Shown here: positions 7,135 through 18,474 of the stretch, piece by piece
How positions within the stretch are numbered: position 1 is the stretch's first letter
Layout: each line of letters starts with the position of its first letter
DNA from: Flavobacteriaceae bacterium
GTDB lineage: Bacteria; Bacteroidota; Bacteroidia; Flavobacteriales; Flavobacteriaceae
Assembly: GCA_947452415.1 (NCBI GenBank)
Contig: CANGCT010000023.1
Coordinates: 1 to 33,259, forward strand
Length of the DNA stretch: 33,259 nt
Reading direction: 5' to 3'
Position numbers and translations under genes: made by a program
The notes under the pieces: model-generated
Databases searched by the model: none
The model's input: only the letters and a program-made list of their open reading frames with translations
What the model was told of the DNA's origin: nothing

Positions 7135-10116
7135 TTAAGATTTAAAATGTCTTTCTTCAATATCATCAATATCACCTTTAGTCATTGTATCTACCAATAC
7201 TGGAGTTGCTATGAATAAAGAAGAATATGTTCCTACAATGATACCTACTAGCATGGCAAAGATAAATCCTCGGATAGATTCTCCACCAAATAAGAACATC
7301 GTTAACAATACTAAAATCATCATCAAAGAAGTATTTAATGTTCTAGATAAAGTACTATTAATAGAAGCATTTACTACATCTTTAAAGTGACCTTTTTTGT
7401 TACCTCCAAGATATTCACGAATTCTATCAAATACAATAACGGTATCGTTCATAGAATATCCAATTACGGTTAAGATAGCAGCAATGAAATGTTGGTCCAT
7501 TTCCATATGAAAAGGCATCACTTTATATAATAACGAATACATTCCTAATACGAAAATAACATCATGCAATACTGCAGCGATAGCTCCTAATGAATATTGC
7601 CATTTACGGAACGAAATTACTAAGTACAACCCTACAACTAGCATAGCACCAAGTACAGCCCAATAAGAGTTTGTTTTAATATCTTCCGAAATTGCAGCAC
7701 CAACTTTAGATGCTTGCAATACTCCTACTTGTTTACCATCATAAGAATTGATGAATTTATCGTAAGTCATGTTGGTATAATATTTACCCAGAACTTTAAA
7801 TAATTTCTCATTTACTTCTTTATCGACACCAGCATTTTCTTCTTTAATTTTATATTTGGTAGTCAATTTTAATTGATCGGAATCTCCAAATACTTTTGCT
7901 TCAACAGCAGTACCAAATTCTTTAGATAATTCTTCCGATACTTGAGTAGGTTCTACTGTTTTTTCAAATTTTACTTGGAACGTTCTTCCTCCAACAAAAT
8001 CTACACCTTCATCTAAACCATTTACAAAGAAAATAGAAACTAAACTTCCTATAACAACTATAGAAGAGAACAAGTACGTCCATTTTTTCATTCCAACAAA
8101 ATCAAAATGAAAACCTGTAAACCAATTTTTAGTTATTGGTGTAGAGAATGTTATTTCTTTATTATTAGCAACATCTCTGTCGATGAAAATTCTTGCAATG
8201 AAAATAGAAGTAAACAATGAAGTAAAAATACCTATTAATAAAGTAGTAGCAAATCCTTGAATTGGACCTGTTCCAAATATAAATAAGATAGCTCCAGTTA
8301 ATACGTGTGTTACGTTAGCATCAATAATAGAACGCATAGCTCCTTTCCATCCATAAGAAGTTTTTACTGCATCAGACAGAGTTTTACCCTCGCGCAACTC
8401 TTCCTTAGCTCTTTCATAGATAATAATGTTTGCATCTACTGCAGTACCTAATGTTAACACGATACCAGCAATACCAGGTAAAGTTAATACAGCACCTAAA
8501 CTTGCCAAGATTCCGAATAAGAAAAGTAAATTTACTAATAAAGCGATGTTAGCGTACCAACCTGCTCTACCATAATAGAATACCATCCATAAGAATACTA
8601 ATAAGAAACCTACGATAGAAGAAATAAATCCAGCATGTATTGCTTTTTCTCCTAAGGATGGTCCTACCACTTCCGATTGGATAATTTCTGCTCTTGCAGG
8701 TAATTTACCAGCACGTAAAACGTTAGCTAAATCTTTAGTTTCTGCAATATCAAAGTTTCCAGAAATTTCTGATCTTCCTCCAGCAATTGGCCCAGATGAA
8801 ACCCCTGGTGCAGAATAAACAACGTTATCCAAAGCAATTGCAATGTATCCTTTAGTAGTAAAAGCATTTCCTGTTAATTCTTCCCATTTTTTAGAACCTT
8901 GCCCATTCATTTGCATAGAAACAGCTGGTTTTCCTAATTGGTCAAAAGTATCTCTTGCATCGGTAATTACACCGCCACTTAATGGAGCTACATTATCTTT
9001 ATTTCCTTTTAAAGCATAAAGTTCAAAAGTTTCTGTTTCTTTTTTAGTTTTCTCGTCTTTAGTAGTTGTTGGTTTTCCCCATACTAATTTCACGAAACGT
9101 TTGTCTGCAGGAATTAATGCACGAACATCTGCTCTTTTAAAATAAGAGTTTATTGTGGCAGTATCTTTTACAGAAACTATTCCTAAAACAGGGCCACCTC
9201 CTTGAGATATAAATTTATCCAATAATGGATTGCTTCCTTTTTTATCTGCAACAGAATCCTTCGATTTATCAGTTAACATTGCAGTTAACGAATCTTTAGC
9301 TGCAGTTTTAACTTCTTTAGCCGCAACTGGAGCTTCTGATTTTTTTAACAAATCATTAGTAGCCATCAAGAAGCTACCCATTTCGTCTATTTTGTATGTC
9401 TCCCAGAACTCTAATTGTGCAGTTCTTTGTAATAAAAGTTTAATTCTATCTACATCCTTAGCTCCCGGCAATTCTACAAGAATTCTTCCAGTTTGTCCTA
9501 ATTTAGCAATGTTTGGTTGGGTAACTCCAAATTTATCGATACGTTTTCTCAATACTTCAAAAGCACTTTCTACTGATTCGTCAACTTTTCTATTGATTAC
9601 CTTTTTAGTTTGCGCATCGGTCATATTGAAATTTATCTGATCGGATAAATTTCTATTAGCGAATATACTCGGATCGGCTAATTTTACAGTTCCGTTAGAA
9701 TTTGCTTCAAATGCTTCGTAAAAAGCTTCCAAATAAGATTGATTTCCTTTTTGGTTATTTTTCGCATCTTCTAATGATTTATTGAAGATTGGATTTTTAG
9801 AGTCGTTTGCAAGACCTTTTAAAACATCTTTAACCGAAATTTGAAGTATAACGTTGATACCTCCTTCAAGGTCAAGACCTTTATTGATTTGTTTCCCACT
9901 CACTTCAGCATAGGTATAGTCTACCAAACCAAATAAACTGAAAACATTTTTATTTTTCAAATCGTTTAAATAGTTAACTTCCTTTTGCTGATTTCCTTTG
10001 GCGAATGCTTTAGCATCGTTTTGAATTCCACTTGAAACAAATGTGAATGTTAATTGGTAAATACTCACCAATGCAAATAGAATTGCGAAAAATTTAATAA
10101 GTCCTTTATTCTGCAT
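7135..10116 (-). CDS. secDF: Protein translocase subunit SecDF (SecD-SecF fusion)
   Basis: The 993-residue protein fuses SecD and SecF, as is usual in Bacteroidota. SecDF uses the proton gradient to pull preproteins out of the SecYEG channel on the periplasmic side. Seen in order: N-terminal TM helix (residues 8-27), the SecD D1 signature GLDLEGGINV near residue 80, a periplasmic P1 region with RKRIDKFGV and GRILVELPGA, an enlarged charged Lys/Asp/Ala-rich stretch near residues 260-300, the SecD membrane domain with VDANIIIYERAKEE, then SecF beginning near residue 670 with LDEGVDFVGGRTF and ending with a membrane domain containing SMNDTVIVFDRIRE. About twelve TM helices are expected. The ATG at 10116 directly precedes the first TM helix. 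It has its own promoter and terminator. Both T9SS cargoes and the lipoprotein in this window depend on Sec export. Confidence 0.97.
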   Translation of the reverse strand: MQNKGLIKFFAILFALVSIYQLTFTFVSSGIQNDAKAFAKGNQQKEVNYLNDLKNKNVFSLFGLVDYTYAEVSGKQINKGLDLEGGINVILQISVKDVLKGLANDSKNPIFNKSLEDAKNNQKGNQSYLEAFYEAFEANSNGTVKLADPSIFANRNLSDQINFNMTDAQTKKVINRKVDESVESAFEVLRKRIDKFGVTQPNIAKLGQTGRILVELPGAKDVDRIKLLLQRTAQLEFWETYKIDEMGSFLMATNDLLKKSEAPVAAKEVKTAAKDSLTAMLTDKSKDSVADKKGSNPLLDKFISQGGGPVLGIVSVKDTATINSYFKRADVRALIPADKRFVKLVWGKPTTTKDEKTKKETETFELYALKGNKDNVAPLSGGVITDARDTFDQLGKPAVSMQMNGQGSKKWEELTGNAFTTKGYIAIALDNVVYSAPGVSSGPIAGGRSEISGNFDIAETKDLANVLRAGKLPARAEIIQSEVVGPSLGEKAIHAGFISSIVGFLLVFLWMVFYYGRAGWYANIALLVNLLFLFGILASLGAVLTLPGIAGIVLTLGTAVDANIIIYERAKEELREGKTLSDAVKTSYGWKGAMRSIIDANVTHVLTGAILFIFGTGPIQGFATTLLIGIFTSLFTSIFIARIFIDRDVANNKEITFSTPITKNWFTGFHFDFVGMKKWTYLFSSIVVIGSLVSIFFVNGLDEGVDFVGGRTFQVKFEKTVEPTQVSEELSKEFGTAVEAKVFGDSDQLKLTTKYKIKEENAGVDKEVNEKLFKVLGKYYTNMTYDKFINSYDGKQVGVLQASKVGAAISEDIKTNSYWAVLGAMLVVGLYLVISFRKWQYSLGAIAAVLHDVIFVLGMYSLLYKVMPFHMEMDQHFIAAILTVIGYSMNDTVIVFDRIREYLGGNKKGHFKDVVNASINSTLSRTLNTSLMMILVLLTMFLFGGESIRGFIFAMLVGIIVGTYSSLFIATPVLVDTMTKGDIDDIEERHFKS

Positions 10117-10219
10117 TATTACTAAAAATTAATTAATTTTTGTTTGTTGGGTTTATAAAACCAAGTAAATATAGATAATCTATTGATTTTCAAATGAAAT
10201 CAAAAAAAAATACCACTTA

Positions 10220-10237
10220 CACGTTTTTACAAACGTG
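10220..10237. repeat. Inverted repeat at the predicted secDF transcription start
   Basis: Seven-base perfect arms (10220-10226 and 10231-10237) surround a 4-base spacer. They abut the -7 box at 10238-10245, so they would lie at about +1 to +20 of the secDF mRNA, as a 5'-end hairpin or an operator. Confidence 0.5.
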
Positions 10238-10267
10238 CAAATATATAATTTAGATAAAGATTAACAA
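10238..10267 (-). promoter_or_regulatory. secDF promoter
   Basis: On the minus strand TTG (10267-10265) is followed after 19 bases by TATATTTG (10245-10238), a full match to the Bacteroidota consensus. Transcription would start near 10231, giving a leader of about 115 nt. Confidence 0.75.
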
Positions 10268-10287
10268 ATTATTTACCCATTAATATC

Positions 10288-10316
10288 AAAAAAAGACTGC
10301 AAAAATGCAGTCTTTT
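10288..10316 (-). terminator. Terminator of the gyrB-mdh operon
   Basis: A perfect 11-bp stem (10291-10301 with 10306-10316) with an AAAA loop lies 23 bases past the mdh stop. On the minus strand the stem ends in TTTT and continues TTT, giving a good U-tract. Confidence 0.92.
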
Positions 10317-10338
10317 AAAACATTTTGTTTTTATTTTA

Positions 10339-11271
10339 TTATAAAACCGATTTTAAATCGGCATTCATTGCTCTAACCGCGTCTGCACTTTTAGAAAATT
10401 TTGTTTTTTCTTCGTTGTTTAATTGAATATCTACAATTTTTTCAACTCCATTTCTTCCAATAATACATGGAACGCCAATGCAAATATCGCTTTGTCCGTA
10501 TTCTCCATCTAGCATTACAGAACATGGGATCATTTTCTTTTGGTCATTCAAAATAGCATCTACCAAGAATGCAACAGAAGCTCCTGGTGCATACCAAGCA
10601 GAAGTCCCTAACAAACCTGTAAGTGTAGCACCTCCAACCATAGTGTCGGCAGCAATTTTAGTCAATTCATCTTCCGATAAAAATTGAGAAACTGGAACTC
10701 CATTATAAGACGCCAATCTAGTTAACGGAATCATAGTAGTATCCCCATGACCACCAATCACCATTCCTTGGATATCATTAGCTGGCTTGTTCAAAGCTAA
10801 GGATAAATAGGTTTTAAAACGAGAACTATCTAAAGTTCCTCCCATTCCAATAATTCTATTTTTTGGTAAACCTGTAGCTTTTAAAGTTAAATAAGTCATG
10901 GTATCCATTGGATTAGAAACCACAACTACTATTGCATTTGGCGAATGAGCTAATAAGTTTTCAGCAACTGTTTTCACAATTCCTGCATTAATGCCAATTA
11001 ATTCCTCTCTTGTCATTCCTGGTTTTCTTGGAATTCCAGAGGTAATTACAACTACATCACTTTCTGCTGTTTTAGAATAATCATTAGTACTTCCAACCAT
11101 TTTAGTATTAAATCCTAAAGTGGTTTGGGTTTGCATGATGTCTAATGCTTTTCCTTCTGCAAAACCTTCTCTAATGTCTAATAATACGATTTCACTCGCA
11201 ATTCTTCTATAAGCAATAGCGTCTGCACATGTAGCTCCTACGTTTCCTGCTCCTACTATGGTAACTTTCAT
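10339..11271 (-). CDS. mdh: Malate dehydrogenase, NAD-dependent
   Basis: The 310-residue enzyme interconverts malate and oxaloacetate in the TCA cycle. Seen: the dinucleotide-binding loop GAGNVGA (residues 7-13), D32 at the end of the second strand (NAD preference), the mobile-loop motif SGIPRKPGMTREE with R82 and R88, VSNPMD with N120, R151, and the catalytic H175 in GGHGDTTMIP. R82 in the 'IPRKPGM' loop indicates malate rather than lactate specificity; the subtype is the LDH-like MDH common in Bacteroidota. It is the last gene of an apparent operon with gyrB and the 11301 gene (29 bases upstream, no promoter match between) and is followed by a strong terminator. Confidence 0.97.
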   Translation of the reverse strand: MKVTIVGAGNVGATCADAIAYRRIASEIVLLDIREGFAEGKALDIMQTQTTLGFNTKMVGSTNDYSKTAESDVVVITSGIPRKPGMTREELIGINAGIVKTVAENLLAHSPNAIVVVVSNPMDTMTYLTLKATGLPKNRIIGMGGTLDSSRFKTYLSLALNKPANDIQGMVIGGHGDTTMIPLTRLASYNGVPVSQFLSEDELTKIAADTMVGGATLTGLLGTSAWYAPGASVAFLVDAILNDQKKMIPCSVMLDGEYGQSDICIGVPCIIGRNGVEKIVDIQLNNEEKTKFSKSADAVRAMNADLKSVL

Positions 11272-11300
11272 TTTGTTGTTATTTATATTTATAAAAAAAA

Positions 11301-14268
<2,968 letters not shown>

Positions 14269-14299
14269 TTATTCTAAAATGTATTTTTTGTATAACATG

Positions 14300-14328
14300 C
14301 AAATATATTAAATCACGAAGGATTTCAA
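14300..14328 (-). promoter_or_regulatory. gyrB operon promoter
   Basis: On the minus strand TTG (14328-14326, within TTTG) is followed after 18 bases by TATATTTG (14307-14300). Transcription would start near 14293, about 30 nt before the start codon. The rest of the 284-base gap (14263-14546) is AT-rich, and nothing else was recognised in it. Confidence 0.75.
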
Positions 14329-14546
14329 AGTTCTTTTAGGTATTTTATACTGCAAGTTATTAACATTATCCTTTAATAAATTTTAACCAATGAAATACAC
14401 AATATAAAAATGATATTTTTAATATTGCTTTCATCAAATGAAAAGAAGTAGGCATTTTTTAGTTTTCGTGAATTGAGTACAATAAAAATATTTGCAACAA
14501 AGCGATAATTAAAAAGACAGACTTTATTGGAAATTGAATATTGAGA

Positions 14547-15446
14547 TTAATACCCTTCGGTAGGAATCTCGATGCGATATTTCTTTTTAGTAGGATTATA
14601 TAATTTTTTATCACGCAACCACGGATTATGAATCTTTAAAATCTTATAATTAATTCCTTGGTTTTTAGCAAAAACAGCCAAATCGGTAATGGAACTATCA
14701 ACTTCTATGATTTTGGTCGGTATATTTTCATACATCTCACTTTTAGCAACTTCAAATCCATAAAGTTCTGGATGCTTCATAATTTCTTTAAGAGCTAAAA
14801 TTCTAAAAACATATCTAGAAGTTTCATCCGTTAGCAATAAATCATAATAATCGGATACTCTTTGTTCGGTTATTTTGGTATTAACACCATTCATTCCGCC
14901 ATTATAAGATGCAGCTGCTAGTGTCCAGTTGCCAAATTTTTGTTTAGCAGCCAATAAATATTTACAAGCTGCTTCGGTAGATTTTTGTAAATGATAGCGC
15001 TCGTCCACACCATCGTTAACTTCCATCCCTTTTTCTTTGGCAGTATCTGGCATAAATTGCCAAACGCCTTTGGCACCAGAAGCTGAAACAGCATTAGTTA
15101 AAGCACTTTCAATTACTGCTAAATATTTAAAATCGTCAGGAACTCCATATTGTTTTAATATTGGTTCTATAATTGGAAATGCACGATTGGCACGTTTTAA
15201 AATTAAAATAGTAGAAGAATGAAGATTGGCATTAACTAACAATTCGCGATCAAAACGTTCTCTAACATCAGCTATTTGCAAAGGGGTTTTTTCTTCTGCA
15301 AAATCTACTGAAGCTGGAAAATATTGCGAAGTTCCTTCGTGTAATAATTTCTTTTTATCCTCTCCCGAAAGGGAAAATACAAACAAACCACTAGCAATAA
15401 CTAGTACTGCCAAGATTCCTAAAACCTGCGCTTTTTTCATTTCCAT
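14547..15446 (-). CDS. Membrane-anchored lytic transglycosylase (SLT family)
   Basis: The 299-residue protein has an N-terminal hydrophobic anchor (residues 7-26). A transglycosylase SLT domain follows, with catalytic E113 in LAVIESALTNAVS, GAKGVWQFMPDTA at 124-136 and AAASYNGG near 176-183. Such enzymes cleave the MurNAc-GlcNAc bond of peptidoglycan, releasing 1,6-anhydro ends. The start is either ATG at 15446 or the ATG two codons later (15440, MKKAQ); the two are nearly equivalent and the upstream one is given. No LysM repeat is seen, so it is a shorter MltD/MltE-like form; the C-terminal 60 residues (YENIPTKIIEVDSSITDLAVFA) may be a degenerate wall-binding region. A TAACTTTG box lies just upstream. 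Confidence 0.88.
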   Translation of the reverse strand: MEMKKAQVLGILAVLVIASGLFVFSLSGEDKKKLLHEGTSQYFPASVDFAEEKTPLQIADVRERFDRELLVNANLHSSTILILKRANRAFPIIEPILKQYGVPDDFKYLAVIESALTNAVSASGAKGVWQFMPDTAKEKGMEVNDGVDERYHLQKSTEAACKYLLAAKQKFGNWTLAAASYNGGMNGVNTKITEQRVSDYYDLLLTDETSRYVFRILALKEIMKHPELYGFEVAKSEMYENIPTKIIEVDSSITDLAVFAKNQGINYKILKIHNPWLRDKKLYNPTKKKYRIEIPTEGY

Positions 15447-15463
15447 TTCTTTTTATTAGTCCA

Positions 15464-15471
15464 CAAAGTTA
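15464..15471 (-). promoter_or_regulatory. Candidate -7 box for the lytic transglycosylase
   Basis: The minus strand reads TAACTTTG, a full TAnnTTTG match, 17 bases before the start codon. The -33 TTG is not evident; that region runs into the 3' end of the hydrolase gene. Confidence 0.45.
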
Positions 15472-15490
15472 CAATAATCGAGCCGAAAAA

Positions 15491-16156
15491 TTAAATTGAC
15501 TCTCCTAAAATTATTTTGGGTAAATTTTGATTGAACCATCTAAAACGATTTAAAATCATAATATGTGTTCCTCCTTTAACATTAATAAAGGATTTAATAT
15601 TTTTGGAAGGAAAAACCTCATCGGCATCTCCATGAATATGAATTACATTAGAATCAATTTTTATTCTTTCCCAGCAAACTACTTGCTCAATTGCCCAATC
15701 TAAATACTCTTTATTTCGCAAATGCAAAAACTGTTCGTACAACTTTACACGTTGTTTCATAACATCGCCAAAAGCATATTTGACAAGTTTTTCAACATCT
15801 TGCAATAAACTAGTAGGAAGTAATTTATAGGCTTTTGTAGTTTTAGCAAACTTCATTCTCTTAGGCAATTCGGTATTTGATTTTACACTAGAAACAATAA
15901 TCAATTTCCTCAAATTTAAAAACTGAGCCATTTCTTGAACTAATATTCCACCAAATGAAACTCCTAATAAAACCGCATTTTTGCGCACTACTTTTTCAGC
16001 CATTCGCTTGGCATAATTTGTAAGAGTTTCCTGATTTTCAGGTTGAAACCATTCTAAAAGATGAATTTCAAAAGTATCTTTTGGTAAGTCAATTCGTTCA
16101 AAAATTGAGGAGCTCGCTGCCAAACCGGGCATAAAATAAACAGGAATCTTAGTCAT
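15491..16156 (-). CDS. Alpha/beta hydrolase, unknown substrate
   Basis: The 221-residue cytoplasmic protein has an alpha/beta-hydrolase pattern: an oxyanion-region start YFMPGLAASSSIF (residues 7-19), nucleophile elbow GVSFGG with S67, acid residue D177 or D179 in HIHGDADEVFP, and H198 in GGTHIMI. The cap region is short and helical. It is smaller than most esterases of this fold (about 260-300 residues). The substrate is not predictable; esterase or thioesterase activity is an inference. It is divergent from the GNAT-like gene at 16237, and no clear promoter match was found for it. Confidence 0.78.
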   Translation of the reverse strand: MTKIPVYFMPGLAASSSIFERIDLPKDTFEIHLLEWFQPENQETLTNYAKRMAEKVVRKNAVLLGVSFGGILVQEMAQFLNLRKLIIVSSVKSNTELPKRMKFAKTTKAYKLLPTSLLQDVEKLVKYAFGDVMKQRVKLYEQFLHLRNKEYLDWAIEQVVCWERIKIDSNVIHIHGDADEVFPSKNIKSFINVKGGTHIMILNRFRWFNQNLPKIILGESI

Positions 16157-16236
16157 ATTTTAACGTATTTCAATGGTATTATCCATTATTTATTCCGAAA
16201 TTTGCATAAAACTAATTCAATTTTATTGATTTATAT

Positions 16237-16548
16237 ATGAACTCAGAGATAATTTTAGAAAAAATGGAAATTAAAGACAACACCTTCGCTAGACAATTTG
16301 AAACTTTGGTGGATGGGAAGTTAGTTTCCGTTGAATATTCCTTTCAAGAAAAGAAAATTTTTCTGACTCGTATTAACGTGCCTGATGGTTTTACTGATGA
16401 GGAATTTATTGAAAATTTATTGAAAAATATTATGGAAATAGCCTACGAACGCAAATTAAAAGTAGTTCCTATTCTTCCTAAAATCGCTCTGTTTTTTAGA
16501 AAAAATGTAATTTACAGAGACTTATTACCTCCTGGAATTAAAATATAG
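16237..16548 (+). CDS. Small GNAT-like protein (YjdJ / Acetyltransf_CG type) with degenerate CoA loop
   Basis: The 103-residue protein resembles the compact single-domain GNAT proteins of the YjdJ type. It has FETLVDGKLVSVEYSF and LTRINVPDGF, which normally lead into the acetyl-CoA loop, and the C-terminal KVVPILPKIALFFRKN that is highly typical of the family. The pyrophosphate-binding GxGxG/A loop expected after the VP segment is replaced by TDEEFIENLL, so acetyl transfer may be lost or altered. The ATG at 16237 gives 103 residues; a second ATG at 16264 (MEIKDNTF) would also cover the domain and looks more like family N-termini. Substrate is unknown. It is followed by a strong terminator, so it is transcribed alone. 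Confidence 0.72.
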   Translation: MNSEIILEKMEIKDNTFARQFETLVDGKLVSVEYSFQEKKIFLTRINVPDGFTDEEFIENLLKNIMEIAYERKLKVVPILPKIALFFRKNVIYRDLLPPGIKI

Positions 16549-16569
16549 TTTTTAAAAAATATCCAAAAT

Positions 16570-16619
16570 AAAAATTCCAAATTCCAATTGTATCGTTATA
16601 ATTGAAATTTGGAATTTTT
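16570..16619 (+). terminator. Long hairpin terminator after the GNAT-like gene
   Basis: A 14-bp perfect outer stem (16570-16583 with 16606-16619) continues after one mismatch into a 5-bp inner stem with a 10-nt loop. The right arm ends in TTTTT. It is A/T-rich and nearly symmetric, so it may act in both directions. Confidence 0.85.
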
Positions 16620-16645
16620 ATTTTGGAATTTATTATATTTACAAA

Positions 16646-16987
16646 ATGAATCCAGAAGAACTAAACCTTAATATTCTTGCTTTTTTTGAATCTATCGAAA
16701 AATATTATGGTTGTAAAACCGAAATTACGGAAGGTTTATTTTCAGAATTGAACGATTTAAATGCTAATTTAACCACTTGGAATTTATCTAAATTTGATTT
16801 AATTCGATCTGCTTACAGAAAAAATGGCGGTCGATTTATGTTAGAAGGTGACAGCATGTATTATGAAATTTCTGGCGAACGAATTATAGATTTTAAGCAA
16901 CCTGGTAGACATAAATTTGAATTTATTGAACAATATAGTGCAACCGTTTTTAGAATTACTAAAATTAGATTTCATAATAGATATTAG
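16646..16987 (+). CDS. Hypothetical protein, 113 residues
   Basis: No family is recognised. The product is soluble, with an N-terminal helical part (NPEELNLNILAFFESIEKYYGCKTEI) and a C-terminal part rich in beta strands and aromatic residues (GRFMLEGDSMYYEISGERIIDF, HKFEFIEQYSATVFRITKIRF). There is no signal peptide or TM helix. Codon use looks like that of its neighbours, which supports a real gene. It lies between a terminator and the convergent mtaB gene. An imperfect -7-like box TATATTTA at 16634-16641 sits only four bases before the ATG, with a TTG 22 bases further up, so the mRNA may be nearly leaderless. Confidence 0.6.
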   Translation: MNPEELNLNILAFFESIEKYYGCKTEITEGLFSELNDLNANLTTWNLSKFDLIRSAYRKNGGRFMLEGDSMYYEISGERIIDFKQPGRHKFEFIEQYSATVFRITKIRFHNRY

Positions 16988-17002
16988 AAAAACTAAATTG
17001 GG

Positions 17003-17015
17003 ATTCCTACGGAAT
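17003..17015. repeat. Short palindromic element, possible dispersed repeat
   Basis: A 5-bp stem with a 3-base loop (ATTCC TAC GGAAT), followed by GACAAA, sits in the 54-base gap between the convergent orphan and mtaB genes. From memory, this 20-base motif recurs in intergenic regions of flavobacterial genomes; only one copy is seen here. Confidence 0.4.
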
Positions 17016-17041
17016 GACAAACTGGGTGGTGATTCTAAATC

Positions 17042-18370
17042 TTATGCTTCCATATTAAGAAAATCCATTCTAACACTTCCGTCTTCATCCATTCTGGTAA
17101 GGTTTATTTCATGTAAAGTGTTTACTAATTCTGGATTCCAAGGGGTTTTTACTTTCACATAATTCTCAGTAAAACCATGAATGTAGCCTTCTTTATTTTC
17201 GCTTTCAAATAAAACAGTTCTATTACTACCTATTTGACTTTCGTAAAAAGCACGACGTTTTTTGACTGAAAGTCCGCGTAACATTTTGCTTCTTTTGGAA
17301 CGCACATTCATTGCAACTACACCATCCATAGTTGCTGCTTCGGTATTATCTCTTTCGGAATAGGTAAAAACGTGCAAATAGGAAATATCCATTTCATTCA
17401 AAAAATGATAGGTTTCTATAAAATTCTCATCGGTTTCACCAGGAAAACCAACAATAACATCTACTCCAATACAAGCGTGCGGCATTACTTCCCTAATTTT
17501 AGCAACTCGTTCGGTATAAACTTCTCGCAAATAGCGACGCTTCATTTTCTTCAAAATTTCATTACTACCAGATTGCAACGGAATATGAAAATGTGGCACA
17601 AAAGTGCGGCTTTGGGATACAAATTCTATAGTTTCATTTTTGAGGAGATTAGGCTCAATAGAGGAAATTCGTAGGCGCTCTATTCCTTCTACTTCGTCTA
17701 ATGCTTTTACCAAATCTAGAAAAGTATGTTCGTGTTTTTTATTTCCAAATTCTCCTTTGCCGTAATCCCCAATATTCACACCTGTAAGTACAATTTCTTT
17801 GATGTTTTGTTTAGAAATTTCGGAAGCATTTTTTAAAACATTTTCCAAGGCATCACTTCTAGAAATTCCGCGAGCTAGAGGAATGGTGCAATAGGTACAT
17901 TTGTAATCGCAACCGTCTTGTACTTTCAAGAAAGCACGAGTTCTGTCGCCAATAGAATAACTTCCTACATAAAAATCGGCTTCTTCAATTTCGCAGGAAT
18001 GCACTTCACTCCTCTCGTTTTTGGTTAGATCATTTATATAATCGGTGATTTTAAATTTTTCGGTAGCACCTAGAACCAAATCAACGCCATCAACAGAAGC
18101 TAATTCTTCGGGTTTCAATTGGGCATAACAACCAACGGCAGCAATAAATGCTTTGTCGTTAAGTTTCATAGCCTTCTTTACTATTTGTTTAAATTGTTTA
18201 TCGGCATTTTCAGTAACAGAGCAGGTATTTATAACATACATATCAGCTACTTCTTCAAAGTCAACGCGATCAAATCCTTCGTCTTGAAAATTTCTAGCAA
18301 TGGTAGAAGTCTCGGAGAAATTCAGTTTGCAGCCTAAAGTATAAAAGGCTACTTTTTTTTTGTTTTCCAT
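17042..18370 (-). CDS. mtaB: tRNA t6A37 methylthiotransferase MtaB
   Basis: The 442-residue enzyme is a radical-SAM methylthiotransferase that converts t6A37 of tRNA to ms2t6A. Numbered from ATG at 18370: an N-terminal UPF0004 domain with cluster cysteines C14 (TLGCKLNFSE), C50 (NTCSVTEN) and C81 (GCYAQ); the radical-SAM CxxxCxxC motif C154/C158/C161 in GCDYKCTYCTIP; then LQSGSNEILKKMKRRY and GVDVIVGFPGETDENF; and a C-terminal TRAM-like region. The GCKLN and CTYCTIP patterns favour MtaB over MiaB or RimO. The frame is open four codons further to a TTG at 18382, but the ATG at 18370 is the better start. Downstream it converges on the orphan gene. Confidence 0.93.
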   Translation of the reverse strand: MENKKKVAFYTLGCKLNFSETSTIARNFQDEGFDRVDFEEVADMYVINTCSVTENADKQFKQIVKKAMKLNDKAFIAAVGCYAQLKPEELASVDGVDLVLGATEKFKITDYINDLTKNERSEVHSCEIEEADFYVGSYSIGDRTRAFLKVQDGCDYKCTYCTIPLARGISRSDALENVLKNASEISKQNIKEIVLTGVNIGDYGKGEFGNKKHEHTFLDLVKALDEVEGIERLRISSIEPNLLKNETIEFVSQSRTFVPHFHIPLQSGSNEILKKMKRRYLREVYTERVAKIREVMPHACIGVDVIVGFPGETDENFIETYHFLNEMDISYLHVFTYSERDNTEAATMDGVVAMNVRSKRSKMLRGLSVKKRRAFYESQIGSNRTVLFESENKEGYIHGFTENYVKVKTPWNPELVNTLHEINLTRMDEDGSVRMDFLNMEA

Positions 18371-18414
18371 AAGTAAACTCAATTAATGAAATCGTTGTCA
18401 AAAAATTGAGTGTG

Positions 18415-18422
18415 CAAATTTA
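18415..18422 (-). promoter_or_regulatory. Candidate -7 box for mtaB
   Basis: The minus strand reads TAAATTTG, a full TAnnTTTG match, 44 bases upstream of the mtaB ATG. No TTG occurs at the preferred spacing. Confidence 0.45.
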
Positions 18423-18442
18423 CAAACATTTTTTCAATAATT

Positions 18443-18473
18443 TGCCTAACAAATTTTGAAAATCTGTTAGGCA
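18443..18473 (-). terminator. Hairpin directly after the DUF4143 ATPase gene
   Basis: An 8-bp perfect stem (18443-18450 with 18466-18473), extendable by weaker A/T pairs inside, begins one base beyond the ATPase stop codon. The U-tract on the minus strand is poor, so termination is plausible but not strong. Confidence 0.5.
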
Positions 18474-18474
18474 T

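Noticed and set aside
9230..9640. 136-codon open frame on the plus strand
   Set aside because: It lies entirely antisense to secDF in the charged part of the SecD region, has no family resemblance, and secDF is unambiguous.
18371..18382. TTG start four codons upstream for MtaB
   Set aside because: A standard ATG at 18370 directly precedes the conserved N-terminus.
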